Source of the DNA: Artemisia argyi
Lineage: Eukaryota > Streptophyta > Magnoliopsida > Asterales > Asteraceae
Direction: 5' to 3'
Assembly (NCBI GenBank): GCA_030686995.1
Contig: CM060706.1
Span: forward strand, 145,582,731-145,646,730
DNA length: 64,000 bases
Made by a program: the position numbers and the translations under genes. Positions 1 to 12,910 of this stretch are shown here, one piece after another. Each line of letters opens with the position of its first letter. Within the stretch, counting starts at the first letter, position 1. The notes beneath the pieces are model-generated. The model was not told the origin of the DNA. It saw nothing but the letters and a program-made list of their open reading frames with translations, and made no database searches.

Positions 1-282
1 ACAAATCCCGCAATACTTGAGGCACCTGTCTTTCCAACCCGATCTCGAACACCTATTAGCACACTTGCTATCACATCCCAACGCATCTGTCCATACATAC
101 ATTTCATTGGTCAATACCCAACAAAATAAGGAACAAAAATAGCTTAGATAAATCATTAGCTAGTTACCTGTTGCTACTGGTGCTGCAGCTGGAGCTACGG
201 ATTGAAACACGGCATTTGCGTTAGAGGAGATTATGAGCAATGTGGCTATGAGTAGAGCTGCAAATGGAAGATGGTTTTTCAT
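1..282 (-). CDS. GASA/Snakin cysteine-rich secreted peptide, 5' part (two exons, cut by window edge)
   Basis: Reading the minus strand, ATG at 282 opens an exon (282-168) with a signal peptide: a Lys-Asn-His start, a hydrophobic core and an Ala-Asn-Ala cleavage region near residue 24. A short Ala/Pro-rich linker follows. The donor is GT at 167-166, the intron is 81 bases with a consensus AG, and exon 2 runs from 86 to the window edge; the codon for Asp39 spans the junction. Exon 2 has Cys43, 47, 51, 60, 64 and 67, spacing C-X3-C-X3-C-X8-C-X3-C-X2-C, which is the first half of the GASA domain, with the usual [14 protein letters not shown] block. GASA peptides are secreted, often gibberellin-responsive or antimicrobial. 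The other six cysteines of the usual twelve should lie beyond the window. The gene is too fragmented into small exons to show as a long ORF. Family identity is near certain; subtype is not assignable. Confidence 0.95.
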
Positions 283-323
283 GTTGTTGGGTTATGGTTT
301 CGATTGTTTAGGCAATATGTGAG

Positions 324-332
324 TATTTATAG
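324..332 (-). promoter_or_regulatory. TATA box of the GASA gene
   Basis: CTATAAATA on the minus strand, about 42 bases upstream of the ATG at 282. This leaves a very short 5' UTR of roughly 10-20 bases. Confidence 0.6.
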
Positions 333-1025
333 TAAGTTGTGTGTGACGGTGAGTCATGCATGTGGATATCACATTATCACATGGGATGTACTGTATTAAA
401 AAACTGTAACGTCATTTTCCGCGTCGAATGTACGTACTTCTACTTGACACCTAACTTAAGTATTGAATTTTTCATACACGAGTAGTCAAGTACCAAGAAA
501 GACCAAGTGGACCAATTGCACAAGGGCGGTGCTTTTATACTTTCATGTTTTCGTATAAAAATACATTAATAATGGACGTAGCACTATTCATATTATTTTT
601 ATTTAATTATTTTTACTATGCATTTGTTGGATCCGACAACTAACTAGTTAATTTGGTGCTCGTACCATTTATAAATAAATTATCACAACATAATTATTTT
701 TGACAACCTGGACTAATTAACTGCGTACCCTTACCGAGGAGGTTGTAGGCATATCGTATTATCCTATTTAAGATAATTGTGCTAGATAATATATAGTAAC
801 ACAAATTGACATATTCATATATTTTTTTCACTGGAAGCAAGTTGCACATTATATTATTTAGCAGCACATCAAAGGAAATGTTTCATCAACCATACTAGTA
901 AAAGCAACATTAAAGATAATATTGTTCATGTTTTGTAAACCTTTGGCGTGAATATCTAAGTTTATAAATTGCTTCAAAAAGCATTTTTAGTTTCCACTAT
1001 GAGAGATTCATTTATTTTTTTTAGA
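333..1025. other. AT-rich intergenic DNA upstream of the GASA gene
   Basis: I see no ORF, structural RNA or clear repeat boundary. It should hold the GASA promoter on its left side. Confidence 0.6.
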
Positions 1026-1402
1026 TGGGGCTTGTGGTCCATTGGGTAGAACTTATGTAGTTAAGTGAGCCCAGGTGAAAGTAGTATCAGTTTGAGTGAT
1101 CAACCGGGAAGGTCTCAAGTGGGGACCACAAGTTCTAATGATATTAGGCAATGAAGAGAAGAGCCAATGTGCCAAGATGCGCAGGTTCGAATCCAAGCCG
1201 GCCCCAGTTTTCATCCGACCGTTTCTTCAGCGTGTAATACTCGTGTGGAGGCGGTACGGTTTTCGGGCGGAAGCCGTTTATAATCCCCACTGTTTCAGCG
1301 TGGACCCGGTTTAGACAACATAGTCTGGGTATGTTGTGGATGAGGGTCTGCCAATGTGGCAGGTGCGACTATTAACCAAAAAATTGAAAGTCGCCTTCCA
1401 AA
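1026..1402 (+). mobile_element. tRNA-derived SINE-like element
   Basis: A perfect pol III B box, GGTTCGAATCC, lies at 1184-1194, and an A-box-like TGGTCCATTGG near 1036. The unit ends in a short A-rich tail. Similar T-rich, ATTTATTTTT-like sequences flank both sides and could be a degraded target duplication. The last ~100 bases (from GGACCCGGTTTAGACAACAT) recur in a second truncated copy at 52631-52729, which supports a dispersed family. The A-to-B distance (~147 bp) is too long for a simple tRNA, so the head may be composite. Confidence 0.6.
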
Positions 1403-2295
1403 AAAGATTTATTTATTTTTAGGATGTTTATGACTTCCAAATTTAAATGCTTTTATGGGGTAAAAACAGTTGGATTGTACCTTCCTACCAAGTTTATCAA
1501 CTAATTAAAATCTTTATAAAATTTATTTCCAAATCTTACAGCCTGTTTCTTGTGTGTCTGCTCAATCAAATTTACCTACTTCATTTAACACTACACTGAA
1601 AACATGCATCACCAACAACCTGTAATTCATATTTTACAACCTGTCACGCGTTTTGGTGGACTCAAAAATAGAGAGTACAATTATTGTTTAGTATAACTTT
1701 TAGTTTTTATCTCTCCAATGTATTTATTGTATCATTAACAATCAGTGTTTCAACACCATCTAGTTCAAAATTTTCCTTTTGTGTTGCGAAATAATCCAAC
1801 TGTTTTAAGACACTGAGCTTTTGCCAAGTCTGCCAAGTGAATTATACGCGTTTAATAACTCACTCGTACTAGATTGAAAATATTAGGCACATGGGCGGAC
1901 CTAGTAGGGTGGCCGGAGTAGCACGTGCTATTGTCAACGTAGTTCATGAACTACCCAAGTGAACCCCCCCCCCCCCCCCCCCTCAAAAAAAAAAAAAAAA
2001 AAAAAAAAACTCCGTAGTAGAATGAGCTTAAGTGAAGAAAAACGCAAAGTAAACTAACATTGGTTTGTGCCAAACCTTGTGGGTGACTGGGTGCTACTGG
2101 CCCTTGATATTGTGCTACTTCTTTTACCTCTATTGGTGTTTAGAGTAAACTGCTAAGAGGGTATACGTTAATACGTACTTCCAGTTTGAAACATGAAATT
2201 AACAATTTCTTTTAAAATTGTTACCTATATTAAGCTAAATCCAATCTAAATTTTTTTGCTATGCTAACATACTGATTACAAAAATAATCAACCCC
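1403..2295. other. AT-rich intergenic DNA with homopolymers and a possible hAT relic
   Basis: It contains a C run followed by a long A run near 1965-2009. Around 1890-1940 there is a GGGCGGACCTAG...CACGTGC segment resembling the ends of the hAT-type MITEs at 12085 and 52311, but I could not find the matching opposite end. No gene seen. Confidence 0.4.
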
Positions 2296-2339
2296 ATGGA
2301 TCCCCCTACTTCAAGCATAGTGAAGCTAAATTGTGACGC

Positions 2340-5300
2340 TATGGAATGTCAAGTTTCAGTAAATACAAGGGAGTTAAAGGGGTGTTTGGCAGTGTGGTTT
2401 GTATGTGGCTGAATGGGTCTTTGAGTATATTCAAGGTATGATTTCTTGATTGAATGATCTTTACATGTATAAGATCTATATTTTTTTGGTCATAACAATG
2501 TTGAAGTACCTAGTACCTTGGAGTCTAATCTGGTTGACTGTACCTTAGTAGTCATTGTAGATGTGCTAGTTTGGCCTTGGGGGAAACTAGTGTCTACTTT
2601 GGATGAAAAGGAGGTTTAACTAGATATAAGATGTACCATAAAGTAGGGCTTCTCATTATGTAGGGTATATGGCTGATTGGTCCTGAACAGTCATCTTTCA
2701 TTAGTCAACCACTTGTGAATGGTCAACTATAATAGTCAAACTAATCAGGACAAAATGCAATTAATTCCAAGGAGTATAGAATATTCTCAGGTCGTTAAAT
2801 CCCAACGAGGTGTGATATTCTGAAATAGAACGAATGTGTGATCTGGTGATGTTGAATATAGAAACAGGAATCTGATTGACTAACACTAGGAATGTGAATA
2901 GTAATAGCTCTGTCACAGCTATATCACTAAAAACGTGCAATCAGAACCCTAGAAATGTAAAAGGATTTACAAACGTACGTTTAAGTTAAATAAACGTAAA
3001 CATATGAAACAAAACGATTATAACTAAAGTAGGAATTTGCATGCCTTAGGGCTTAAATGCAAATTAAACAAAAATAAAATATTTACTTATAATTACAAAC
3101 TTATTTAAACGTTAAGATAACCTAAAAATGTAAAAAGAAATAAAAATGTACGTTTAAATTTAATTAAACGTAAACGTACGAAACAAAACGTGAATTTTGT
3201 CAAATATAACTTCCACAAATGTGAAAATTATATTTTTGGAATCCTAAAAGTAAAAGAAAATTAATGGTGAATTAAAATGATTTTTACAAGTATTATATTA
3301 ATTATTATTAATTAAAAACTATTATAAACAATTTAATAATTACCTAAATAATAAGAAAATGTAACATAAACCTAAACAATTAAAATAAAAACTTAGAAAA
3401 ATCTAAAATATTATAAAACAATTTTTGAAACTGAAAATATATTTATTACACTATTTATGTATTTATTATTAATTATTTACTATTATTTAATTACTAAAAC
3501 TATTATTGATTTATTATAAATACTAAATGAATAAACAAAAATCTGAAACTTTTTACATAATTATTAAATAAATAAATGAATCTAGGAAAATTATAAAAAC
3601 TATATGTGCTTAACAAAAATAAGCAAATAAGCAATAAGCTTCTAAATAGAAGCTATCACTTAGCTTTAAAGTGCATCTTTTTGGTATTTTCTTTTTCTGG
3701 AACTCAATATATACTGTATATGTACAAGTTTAATGAAAATAAAAAGTTTAGAAGTGAAAAATAAGGAGTTGTGAGCTTATTTGCTTATTGAGTGAAGGTT
3801 TAAGCTTCACAGTTGGATTTTAAGCTTGCTATAACCTTGGAATAAGCTCAACAACTAAAACCAAAGGAAACATTATAAATGTACAAGTATAAAGGACAGA
3901 TATGAACAAGATTGTACAATGGAATTGACTAATAAGCTTGAACCAAGCAAATAAGCACTATCCAATATTCACAGATCCAAACACCCCTGCAGTCAAATAT
4001 TTGGTCAAAATAAGCTTATGAAATAAGCTCAAAAGGCCAAAGTATGAACTGGAGTAGCAAGTATGTCTGGTGGGCTTTCCAAAAAGTCGAAGCTCAACTA
4101 GTGGGATCCACTGGTGAGCTTTTGGAGGGATTATGAAAAAGCTTTGATTACACTGAATTGCTCAGTGTAATATGAGAATGGGACAAACAAAAAGCTCATT
4201 GCAAGCTTATAGAATAAGCTGCAATATGGAAATAAAGCACTGGAACTTATAGACTGGTGGATGAGCTTCTAAAAGAAACACATATCACAAGCTAAGTCCG
4301 AAAGATAAGCTTATTGTGAGCTTATGAAGTAGGTATGAGTATACTGAGTGATCAGTACACTCAACAAAATGGGATAAGTTAAAAGCTCCTTGCAGCCCTA
4401 TTAGTTAAGCTGTAAGAGGAAAATTAAGCACTGGATCTAAGAGTTGGGTGGATGAGCTTCAAATAAAGCTAAATCACACAAGCTCTAGAGCACAAATGAG
4501 CATTTTAGGGGCTTTTGAAAATGGTCAAGTGCACTGTGTACCCAGTGGCTTGAGGGAATTGATGCAAACAACAAGCCCTAATTAAACTTATCAAAAAAGC
4601 TTGTAAAAGCTCAACAAGCATTGAACCTTTGTATATGATGGATTAGCTTCTAAGGAAGCCAAATATCACAAGCTAGGCTTAAATGAGGAGCTATTTATAA
4701 GCTTAGGAAAACTGCTCAACAACACTGTTTGCTCAGTGTTGTGAGTGGTTTGGAACAAAATAAGGTGGGATGATAAGTGGTATAATTAAGTTATAAAGGA
4801 AAAATAAAGAACAAATATGAACAATAAGCCAGAAGGGCAACACAAATCAGCAAAACACACAAGCTAGAGCCAATTATTAAAGCTTAACCAAGCTTATGAA
4901 ATTAGCTATAAAGACTGTGAGCAGGGCAAACTTATGAAAAACAACTAAGTGTTAAGCACTAATTAAGCAGTTAAACAACCAAACTAAAAATTATGAAAAA
5001 TACACAAATTAAGATAAGCAGCAAAATAACAAGATTCTAAAAGCACAAATCTTAAAACTAAGTATTAAGTTCTATATGAAATTACTAAGTTTATTCAAAA
5101 ATTATTCTACTGAAATTTTGACTTTTTTAATTACCTATCTAAGTTGACTAAAGTGAACTTTGATCTTAATTTACCTACGGAATATGTTATATTAAGCTAA
5201 AAGGAAGTAAATTGAGCTAGGTTAACAACTTTTAAACAAATATGCAAGGTTATATGATCTAACAATCTCACAGTGCTCATATGGAGATGATCAAGTGTCA

Positions 5301-7867
5301 ATTTGACTTTCTCACATGCTACACCCTTTGATTAAAGTTTCTCTGAGTTACTTAGGACCTATGAAGCATTCATCAAACAAGAACAATACCTCACACAACC
5401 TACAACACAGATTAGCCATTAAATCCAAACAACCCTTTAATGAGACTAAATTGGGATTTTCATAACATTAAACTGTATAAACCTATTTCATTAAATCCAG
5501 GGGTCACAACTTGTCAAATCAGACCATTTTAAGCATAAACAAGTAGTCACACATGTTCAAACCTAGGGTTATCAAAAATAAGTATATTGACTGGCAAAAT
5601 GCCATTACAAGCCACAATCAAATTCCAAAACATAGACATCTAATATTATGCTAAATTATCATTAAGAAACACTAAAGAAACATAAAAACATGATAATTAA
5701 AGCAGATAAGTAATTTAAGCAATAAAATGCAAAAATTATAAAAATGGCTTACAAGTGACTCAAGCTGAGAACCAAAGAACCAAGGTACAAGAACGTGACC
5801 TAAGGCTTTCCACAAAGCTTCTAACCCAAGGGCATTCCACAACTCCCTTGCTCCTTGCAGTTTCCATCAAGAACACCATATTTTTTATTTTTCTTGGGTT
5901 TTCTTGATTTTTATCTATTTTTTGTATTTTAAAAAACTACAACTGTATTAATGTATCTAAAAGCTTTCAAAGCTTTGTCAGGAGCTTATGTGTGCTAATG
6001 GAGTCCATTGAACAACTATAATCAACTAGAATGGAAATGACATGGAAAGTTTAAGGTACGAATATGAAAATCATTAAACTAAAGATAGATTGAGATTAAA
6101 ACTGAAAATAAGTTTGTTACACATTGTAAATGTATAACAATTCACTAGAAAGCATTAAAGTGACATTAATCTAAGGAAAGCAGTAAATTTAATTAACTAG
6201 TGACCAAGGCTATTCCATTGGTAGTCTTTCCTCTCTTCCTTCTTCCTCTTTATAGACTCTCTGAGTTCTCCACTTGATTCTGAGTAAATCTCACTTTAAT
6301 TCGTGGCCATTGGATGCCTATAACTCATCCCAGTCTTTGATTGCAATTTTGGCGCCAAAAGGTCCTATAAGATATTTGGTTAGCGTGTTGCAGTTTAGAG
6401 GCAATTAAAGGGTCTTGTTTTGATATGGAGGTGGAGGGGACATGGTGTGAAAGCTAGTAGTCAAGTGGGAGAGTTGGGGGTGGTGAAACCAGGGTAGTTT
6501 TGGTTGCAGTGGTGAGTGAGGGAGATGAACAGTGGAGGCGGTTTTATTTGAGGTTTGACTGGGGTCAAACCAGGGTAATATTATAAGGGGTGTTGGGCTG
6601 TGGTGTTTTGGGCCTTGTGGAGTGGGCTAGGGATGGTTGTGTTTGGTTTGTTGGGTTTGGGTTTTAAGGAATAATAAAGGGCCGGTTTGGTTTGTAGTTA
6701 TGTTAAGCCCAAGGACCTAAAGTGTAACTTCTGAATTCCTGAAGGGTTGAACCTGTAATATTTCCATAGTTATCACAAGGACCATTTATGCCAAGTTAGA
6801 TAAACCAAATAACCTTTATTGCATTATTTACAATTTAAAACACCCGAGGGACCTTTTATGTCATTTTCTCAAAGTTGAGGGGGTGAAATTGTAAATTTCC
6901 CAAAAGTTATCAAAAAGGGTTCAAATTGTAAATTATGAATAGTACAAGGGTATTATTTGATAAATTTCATTTTTTTAAATATCCAGGGACTAAATTTGCC
7001 ATTTTTGTAACTTGAGGGGTAAAAGTTGCCATTTTGTGAAAACTTTTATCCAGGGACTAATATTGAATAAGTTTGATTGTCCAAGGACTAAAGTTGACTT
7101 TTCTTTCATTTTAAACCTTCAGGGACTAGATTTGCCAATTTGTGAAACTCCAGGGACTGAAAATGACAGTTTTGTGAACTTTGCATGCTTTTCACTTGTT
7201 TTCAATCTTTTTGTACCTGAATCACATAAAAACACATTCCATTGATATTTGTAACATTTATATGGTCATTTGTGTGTTTTTGGTCGTTTTGTGAGTTTAA
7301 ACAGTATAAAATATATGTGTATTTAGACACGTATCAATGGCCTAGGAGGACAGTGCATGATGGGTGGAATAAAGAGTGTGTGAAAGATGAACCTTCTTGG
7401 TCCACTCAATACACTGTCACAGGAGGTTTGGTTGGCATCATGGGGGGTGAGTGTTTCCAGTCAACTGAGACCTTTCTAGAGAAGGAAATGTAGGTTGATT
7501 TAGAAGAGCCCTTACATGGATGGGTATGGGTTCCTAGTGAAGCCACACACCATTTCTATCTTGCCATTGGTTGCTGGTTGAATGGTTAGATGGAAAGGTG
7601 ATGTGAAAATGTAGCTAGATGGTTGTGCATAAGTGGTGAATTACAAGGTCAAGCTGGCATGGTTTATGTTATACTTGCAGCTGTGACATTTGGGACTGAA
7701 TTTGTGCTATTAGATATTTAGTTTAGAGTTGTCTGATATTGGATAGTTCTTTGTATTTGATCAGTTGATGTATCAGTCTATCTGAATGGGGTCTGTCCAT
7801 CTCAGATGAGTGGAATACCTGTAATTTGTTGTTTGAAATTAATATAATTCACCCTTTGCATTGAAAA
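2340..7867 (+). mobile_element. Truncated non-LTR retro-insertion (LINE or retroposed transcript), itself interrupted
   Basis: The 17-base AAGCTAAATTGTGACGC occurs exactly at 2323-2339 and at 7868-7884, enclosing this insert as a long target-site duplication. The right end has an A-rich tail (TTGAAAAAA) and a preceding AT-rich 3'-UTR-like stretch with ATTAATATAATTCACC. Long duplication plus A tail indicates target-primed insertion. After removing the solo LTR the body is about 860 bases. I recognise no coding domain, so LINE 3' end versus processed transcript is undecided. Confidence 0.75.
2674..7336 (-). mobile_element. Solo LTR of an Athila-like Ty3/gypsy element (4.66 kb)
   Basis: The block starts TGATTGG at 2674 and ends ...GTATCA at 7336. 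It is flanked by ATGGC at 2669-2673 and 7337-7341, a 5-bp target duplication. The ends and internal order match the 4.2-kb LTRs of the element at 23209-46344, though diverged: an AT-rich left half, 'ataagct'-rich middle, a ...GGAGCTTATGT... block, a TATA region and a right-hand array of GGGACTAAA phrases. No internal region or second LTR is present, so it is a recombination-derived solo LTR. Confidence 0.85.
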
Positions 7868-8230
7868 AAGCTAAATTGTGACGCCTCTTTTTTAATGCGC
7901 TGAATGCTGCTTCAGGTATTGCTGCTCGTAACTCAGTGTTTTTGCTGCAAACAAAGGCTGGTTTAACGCGATAATTGAATCTGACTCACAATCAGCAGTA
8001 ACACTTGCTACAATGGAAAATGTCTCGCCTTGGGCGCTTTCGGCTCTTATTATGTACATTCATTATTGGATATCTCATATAAAATTCTAGCTTTTATGAA
8101 CTTCACGTACGTGTAACTGTGTGGCACATCATGTTGCTAAGGTCGCATTTACTTCACCCGTTAGTTTCATGTGGGATACAAATTTTGCTGTCGAAATTAC
8201 CTTTATGGCGAGGAGTGATATTACTTGGTG

Positions 8231-8748
8231 TTTTTTATGTTTTTTAGCTCCAGCTAAATTAAAAAAAATATATAAATAAAAAAAAAGAAAAAAAAAAATG
8301 TTTGATACTTGATGAGATAAGTCACTTTAAGTAAAGTAACTCTAATTTAATAAACTTGAGCCCAACTTAAATAACCAATTACACAAGCTATCACCCAAAA
8401 TCAAAACAAGATCCAATGAAATCATCTTTTATATAGACTTACTTTACCTATAGGTTATATTTTGGCGGATAATTAATCTGTATAACTAGGATTGTGAGTT
8501 TGTGAATGATATGATCTGTGTTAACTCCCGCATGATGAAAAAATAAGGAAGGCTTGAGTCCAAGCTAGAAGCAAATGTTAAACGGGTTCGAGTAAAATAT
8601 ATATCATAAGCCATACAAAACTGGGGTTCCTCATACCTGTATTTACTGAAGGCTGATTCGCACAACCTTTGTAGTTTCGGATACATATATACCATGAAAC
8701 TAGTAAAACCAAATCTTGAAATCCGATGTTTTTATGCCACATTTGGAG
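8231..8748. other. Intergenic DNA, no feature recognised
   Basis: AT-rich with A runs near 8260-8300. Short ORFs on the minus strand (8486-8775) lie in the 3' flank of the WD40 gene and have no recognisable domain. Confidence 0.5.
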
Positions 8749-8754
8749 TTTATT
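8749..8754 (-). terminator. Polyadenylation signal of the WD40 gene
   Basis: AATAAA on the minus strand about 75 bases after the stop codon at 8828-8830. Confidence 0.5.
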
Positions 8755-8827
8755 TCTTAAGATTGTGATTAACATTGGGTTTGGTCACTTAGGATAGGAA
8801 AAAGGATTTAACATAACTCATGGACAT

Positions 8828-10322
8828 CTAAGTTCCGAGCCTATACGAAGGACAGAGATATTGGCCTTTATGGTACTCAGAAGAATATTGACCCGACGAA
8901 AGCATGTTGACCTGCATTTATTAATATCATGGAATACAGATTGAGTGATCATGCATTCAGCGAATAAGAATGATGATCGATTATGACATGTAGTACCTTG
9001 ATGATCTCCCACTTAGAGCTAGGACGCACGTATGCCGCTAAGATCGCCATATGAAAATGCTGGTATTGAAAACACATGAAATGTTACTTCTCAGATCGGA
9101 TCGCCATGAGGTAGGCCACCTTTCATGCAACATTAATCAATAAAGTAAATAAAAAAACTTAATTACTCTAAACGGATCGCCTCGTAGAGACTGCACAAAC
9201 ATCAGACTCCTTGCATTCTGACCCTGAAAAATAACCGTAACCTAACTTAAAATGAGCAGATATAATCTTGACTATCATAGGTTTCAAGAAAATAACAAGG
9301 TTCTAGCAAAGTGTATGAAAAAAAATGTACCTCCAAGTATATATCCCTGAGTCGCCTTCCAGTTTGAGCACAACATACACGAACAACAGGTTCATCGCAA
9401 CTCCCACTTATTATATAGTCTCTACCATTCATATAATATGACCGAGTGTAATTTTGAGCACTTCCTGTAGAAGCTATGTCAAATTTTGTATGAAGCCTCC
9501 CGTCTGCAGCCAAAAGTTGCTTAACCTGACACCAACAAACATTAGTATTGAACTGGTTTCAATAAAAAAAAAATAATAGTCTTGGACCATATTTACTCAT
9601 TGGTTTTACTAAATTGATATACCTCATTGTCCACAGCTGATACAAGCAAATAAAGGTCATCGGGAGAGAAGCAAACCATTACATTTCCGCTTGAACTTGA
9701 AGCTGTGTAGCATGGATTTACAGGTTTTGTTCTCAAGTCCCACATTTTGATATCATGATCAAATGATGAAGTTACAAAGAGGGAGGGGGAATGATGAGCA
9801 AATTTGGCCACATTGATGGGTTCTCGATGCATGTCAGTGAATAAATGTAGGCGTTTGCCAGTGGAGATATCATAGACTGCAACTTTCTTTGAGTATCCGC
9901 TTGTTAGAATATGATCATCTGTTGCATTGACATGAACTGAAGTCAAGTGCTGAAAGTCATCAAAAGCAACTCCAGTAGAACTGTAATCGCTATCTGCAAC
10001 TTCTGGAAGTGTGTCGTTTATGTCGTACAATCTCAAAGAACCATTGTCATAACCAACAACAAGCTGTTTGTCAAATTAGAAAATTTGTTAATTAAAGCTA
10101 GGTGAAACAAGGCCCATTGGCAACTTTCACCCATTTACTTATAAATGGGTCGATTTGGGTATGTTCTATCTCGAATGGGTCAAGTAGGTCAAGCTATAGG
10201 TTACAACTACATTTGATGGTCAAATGGTTCGGATAGGACAAACGTCATTTTAGACATATATTTATTCTTACTATTTTTTTAAACAGATTAAAATATGTGT
10301 TTGGGGGCCATTTTAACCCATA

Positions 10323-10371
<49 letters not shown>

Positions 10372-12870
10372 ATGATTTGACCTGAACCCATTTTGGTAAA
10401 GGAATAAATAAAGTTGTTCCTGTTAAAATCATGCTTATTGGTTCAAGCATAAAAATACCTTGGATGAGTATCTCTCAAGCCAGCAGAGCCCTAAAACGCT
10501 CTTACGTGTATCAAAGGATTGCACGTAATTAACAAGATTTCCGGTCTCATGATTTATAACAGCCACCTCCCCTTCTAAAGTCCCAAATGCCATTAAGCTG
10601 GGGTCCGTTTGGTGATACTCGAATTGCCTTGGTCGAAGGATCTTACCCTCTTCTTTCAGAATCTGGCTAATATTGGATATCGGATGTAAAGCAGGCCATG
10701 CAGAAGAACCAAGTTTAGCAGCACAGAGAGACCTAGAGTAGAAACTTTGACTTTTTTTATGTAGTGATGGACCCTTTGACCTCAATGATTTTTGTTTGAG
10801 TATACTACTTGTTCCTGTTTCACGCATATGCAATACATCAATAATGCTCTCTCTGTGCTTCCGTTTATTAGGTAATAACTCATAGTAACTTGAAAAGACA
10901 GTCTTGGCTCTTTCTCTATCAAATTTTCCTATTCGACAGTTATCCAAGACTCCTAATCTTGGTAATGAAGCAATCATGTACTCCCTATAATGTTTCTGAA
11001 AACATATAGGAGAAGGATGATGCAAGTTGTACTTTTGTGAAATGGTAGATATTTCATGTTCATCAACATGCAATTTACCAAAAGAAGCCTGAAACATATC
11101 ATAAACAAAATTTATAACAAAAATAGGTGTAAATATCAAAAAACTTTTGAAACTTAGGGAATAATGTTCTGACCTCAATTAGCATATTGCTTGAAGCTTT
11201 TGTGGTGTTTTTATCAGATAGATCTTTCAAATGACATGGGGCAGTGTCTTTGCAACACAAGCAATTTTGAAACCGCAATTCCAGCAATGAGGGAAGTTTT
11301 GACAAAGCAGCAGCGGTAGTCCAAAGATTAGATACTCTTGTGGAACACATTGATAGACTTATCAAATTAGGCATGTAAGTGAAGCAATCTTTTTCCATGC
11401 TACTTATTGAGGTGCAAAAATCCAGATTAAGGGTGTGCATATGCATAAATTTCCCAGCCATGTTTAGCTTTTGAATCTCGGTTGACTTTATGTTCAAAAC
11501 CTGACAGTCAAGACCAGTCTCGGAAATAGACCTCAAGACATCCTCCTTTAACAGCATTCCTCGGATATCAACTACACGAAGCCTTTTGTTGATAGCATGC
11601 AGTAAGGACAATACGGGGTAGTCGTTTAGGTCACCACTTGATTCTTGGAGTAAGTCAATAGAGTCAAGGGCATCCGAGATATTTGAGCGGAAAAGGTCGG
11701 TTAGGGGAAACAAATCGGCATTTGTAAGTTGGTCCAGCAAAATCAGTATTGTATGTTTTTCGCATGCGTCCTTCTGAACCATTACCTGATACGAACAAGA
11801 GAGACATATCTATCAGATTCTATAGGTCTATGATATCTCAGGATACACTTAAATAAATGGACAAAATAAGAACACGACCTTATTTAACCATGATACAACG
11901 GCTGAGCTAGGTTGCGCCTCATGCATCTTGCAGAGTTCCAAGTACCTATAGAACCAATACAAGATATGTTAAAGATAAAACAGCATACTCAAAATAATTG
12001 TGGTGATTTTAAGAGACTAAAAATAAATAAATAAATAAATAAATATTTTTACACGACAAGTTAAACCAAACAATACCAACAAAGCAGGGCAGAGCCAGAA
12101 AGTTATGGCCGAGGGGGCAAACTTTAATAATTTTTAGAAACTACACTACAATCGGTTCATCATGGGGGCAAATTACAAAAATAGTCAGATATTTTAAAAA
12201 ATTACACTACAATTTTTTTCGCTAGGGGCACGTGCCCACCCTACCCCCTCGTGTCTCAGCCTATGCAACAAAGGTTTGTATCCGAAATCATGGGCATTCT
12301 GGGATCCCTAATAAGGGCCGAAGTAGAGTTATTACTCCCTGCCATTCCGAAAACCAGATAGACCTTGACTTTTGAGGCCAGAAAGTAACAAATGGTTCAT
12401 ATCAAGTGTTTGGTAAACAGGATCTCATTGGTTATCCATTGGCACTATTATTAGTCTACATTACATATGATGGTCGCCAAACTTGCATTAGTAACAGAAT
12501 AGAAATATACTACTACTGTATATTCTACGGTTCATATGGGTGATTATTTTTTCCTTTTGATCCATTACTACATGCACTAAAAAGAAATTCCGAAATAGTA
12601 ACAAAAAAATGACACATAAAAATATCATGGTACTTGCTAAACATATTTAACTGATAAGCTCAGATCATACACAATCATTCATTTTATGAAAAATAGAACT
12701 CATTCATGTAAAATAAATAAATAAAAAATTGCAGAGGATATTTTGCTTAACATAACCACTAGTAATACATACAAAGTTTAAGGTGCACTTTACTCATTGT
12801 TATATTGCTCTTTTATTAGCTTAACGCCTTAACCCCAAGAACTTTTAAGTTCTAACACAAAGATCCACCT

Positions 12871-12910
<40 letters not shown>

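Larger units (their letters stand above)
2296..8226 (+). pseudogene. RNase H-like (RVT_3-type) pseudogene, split by nested insertions
   Basis: Joining 2296-2339 to 7885-8226 (one duplication copy removed) gives an RNase H-like reading. It has the first-strand motif VKLNCDASF, then AARNS, then AIIESDSQSAVTLAT near 7970-8015, and a C-terminal VAHHVAKVAF near 8125-8160. These are the usual landmarks of the RNase H domain found in plant LINEs and the RVT_3 family. In-frame stops and small gaps interrupt the rest, so it is dead. No reverse transcriptase is found upstream, so it may be a LINE 3' remnant or an orphan copy. The insertion at 2340 falls inside the first catalytic Asp-Ala-Ser segment. 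Confidence 0.75.

Noticed and set aside
1184..1194. tRNA gene suggested by GGTTCGAATCC
   Set aside because: No acceptor or anticodon stems can be formed around the B box; a SINE explains it better. The same applies to GAATTCGAATCC near 15796 and 51578.
1096..1314. 72-residue plus-strand ORF
   Set aside because: It lies inside the SINE-like element and spans its pol III B box.
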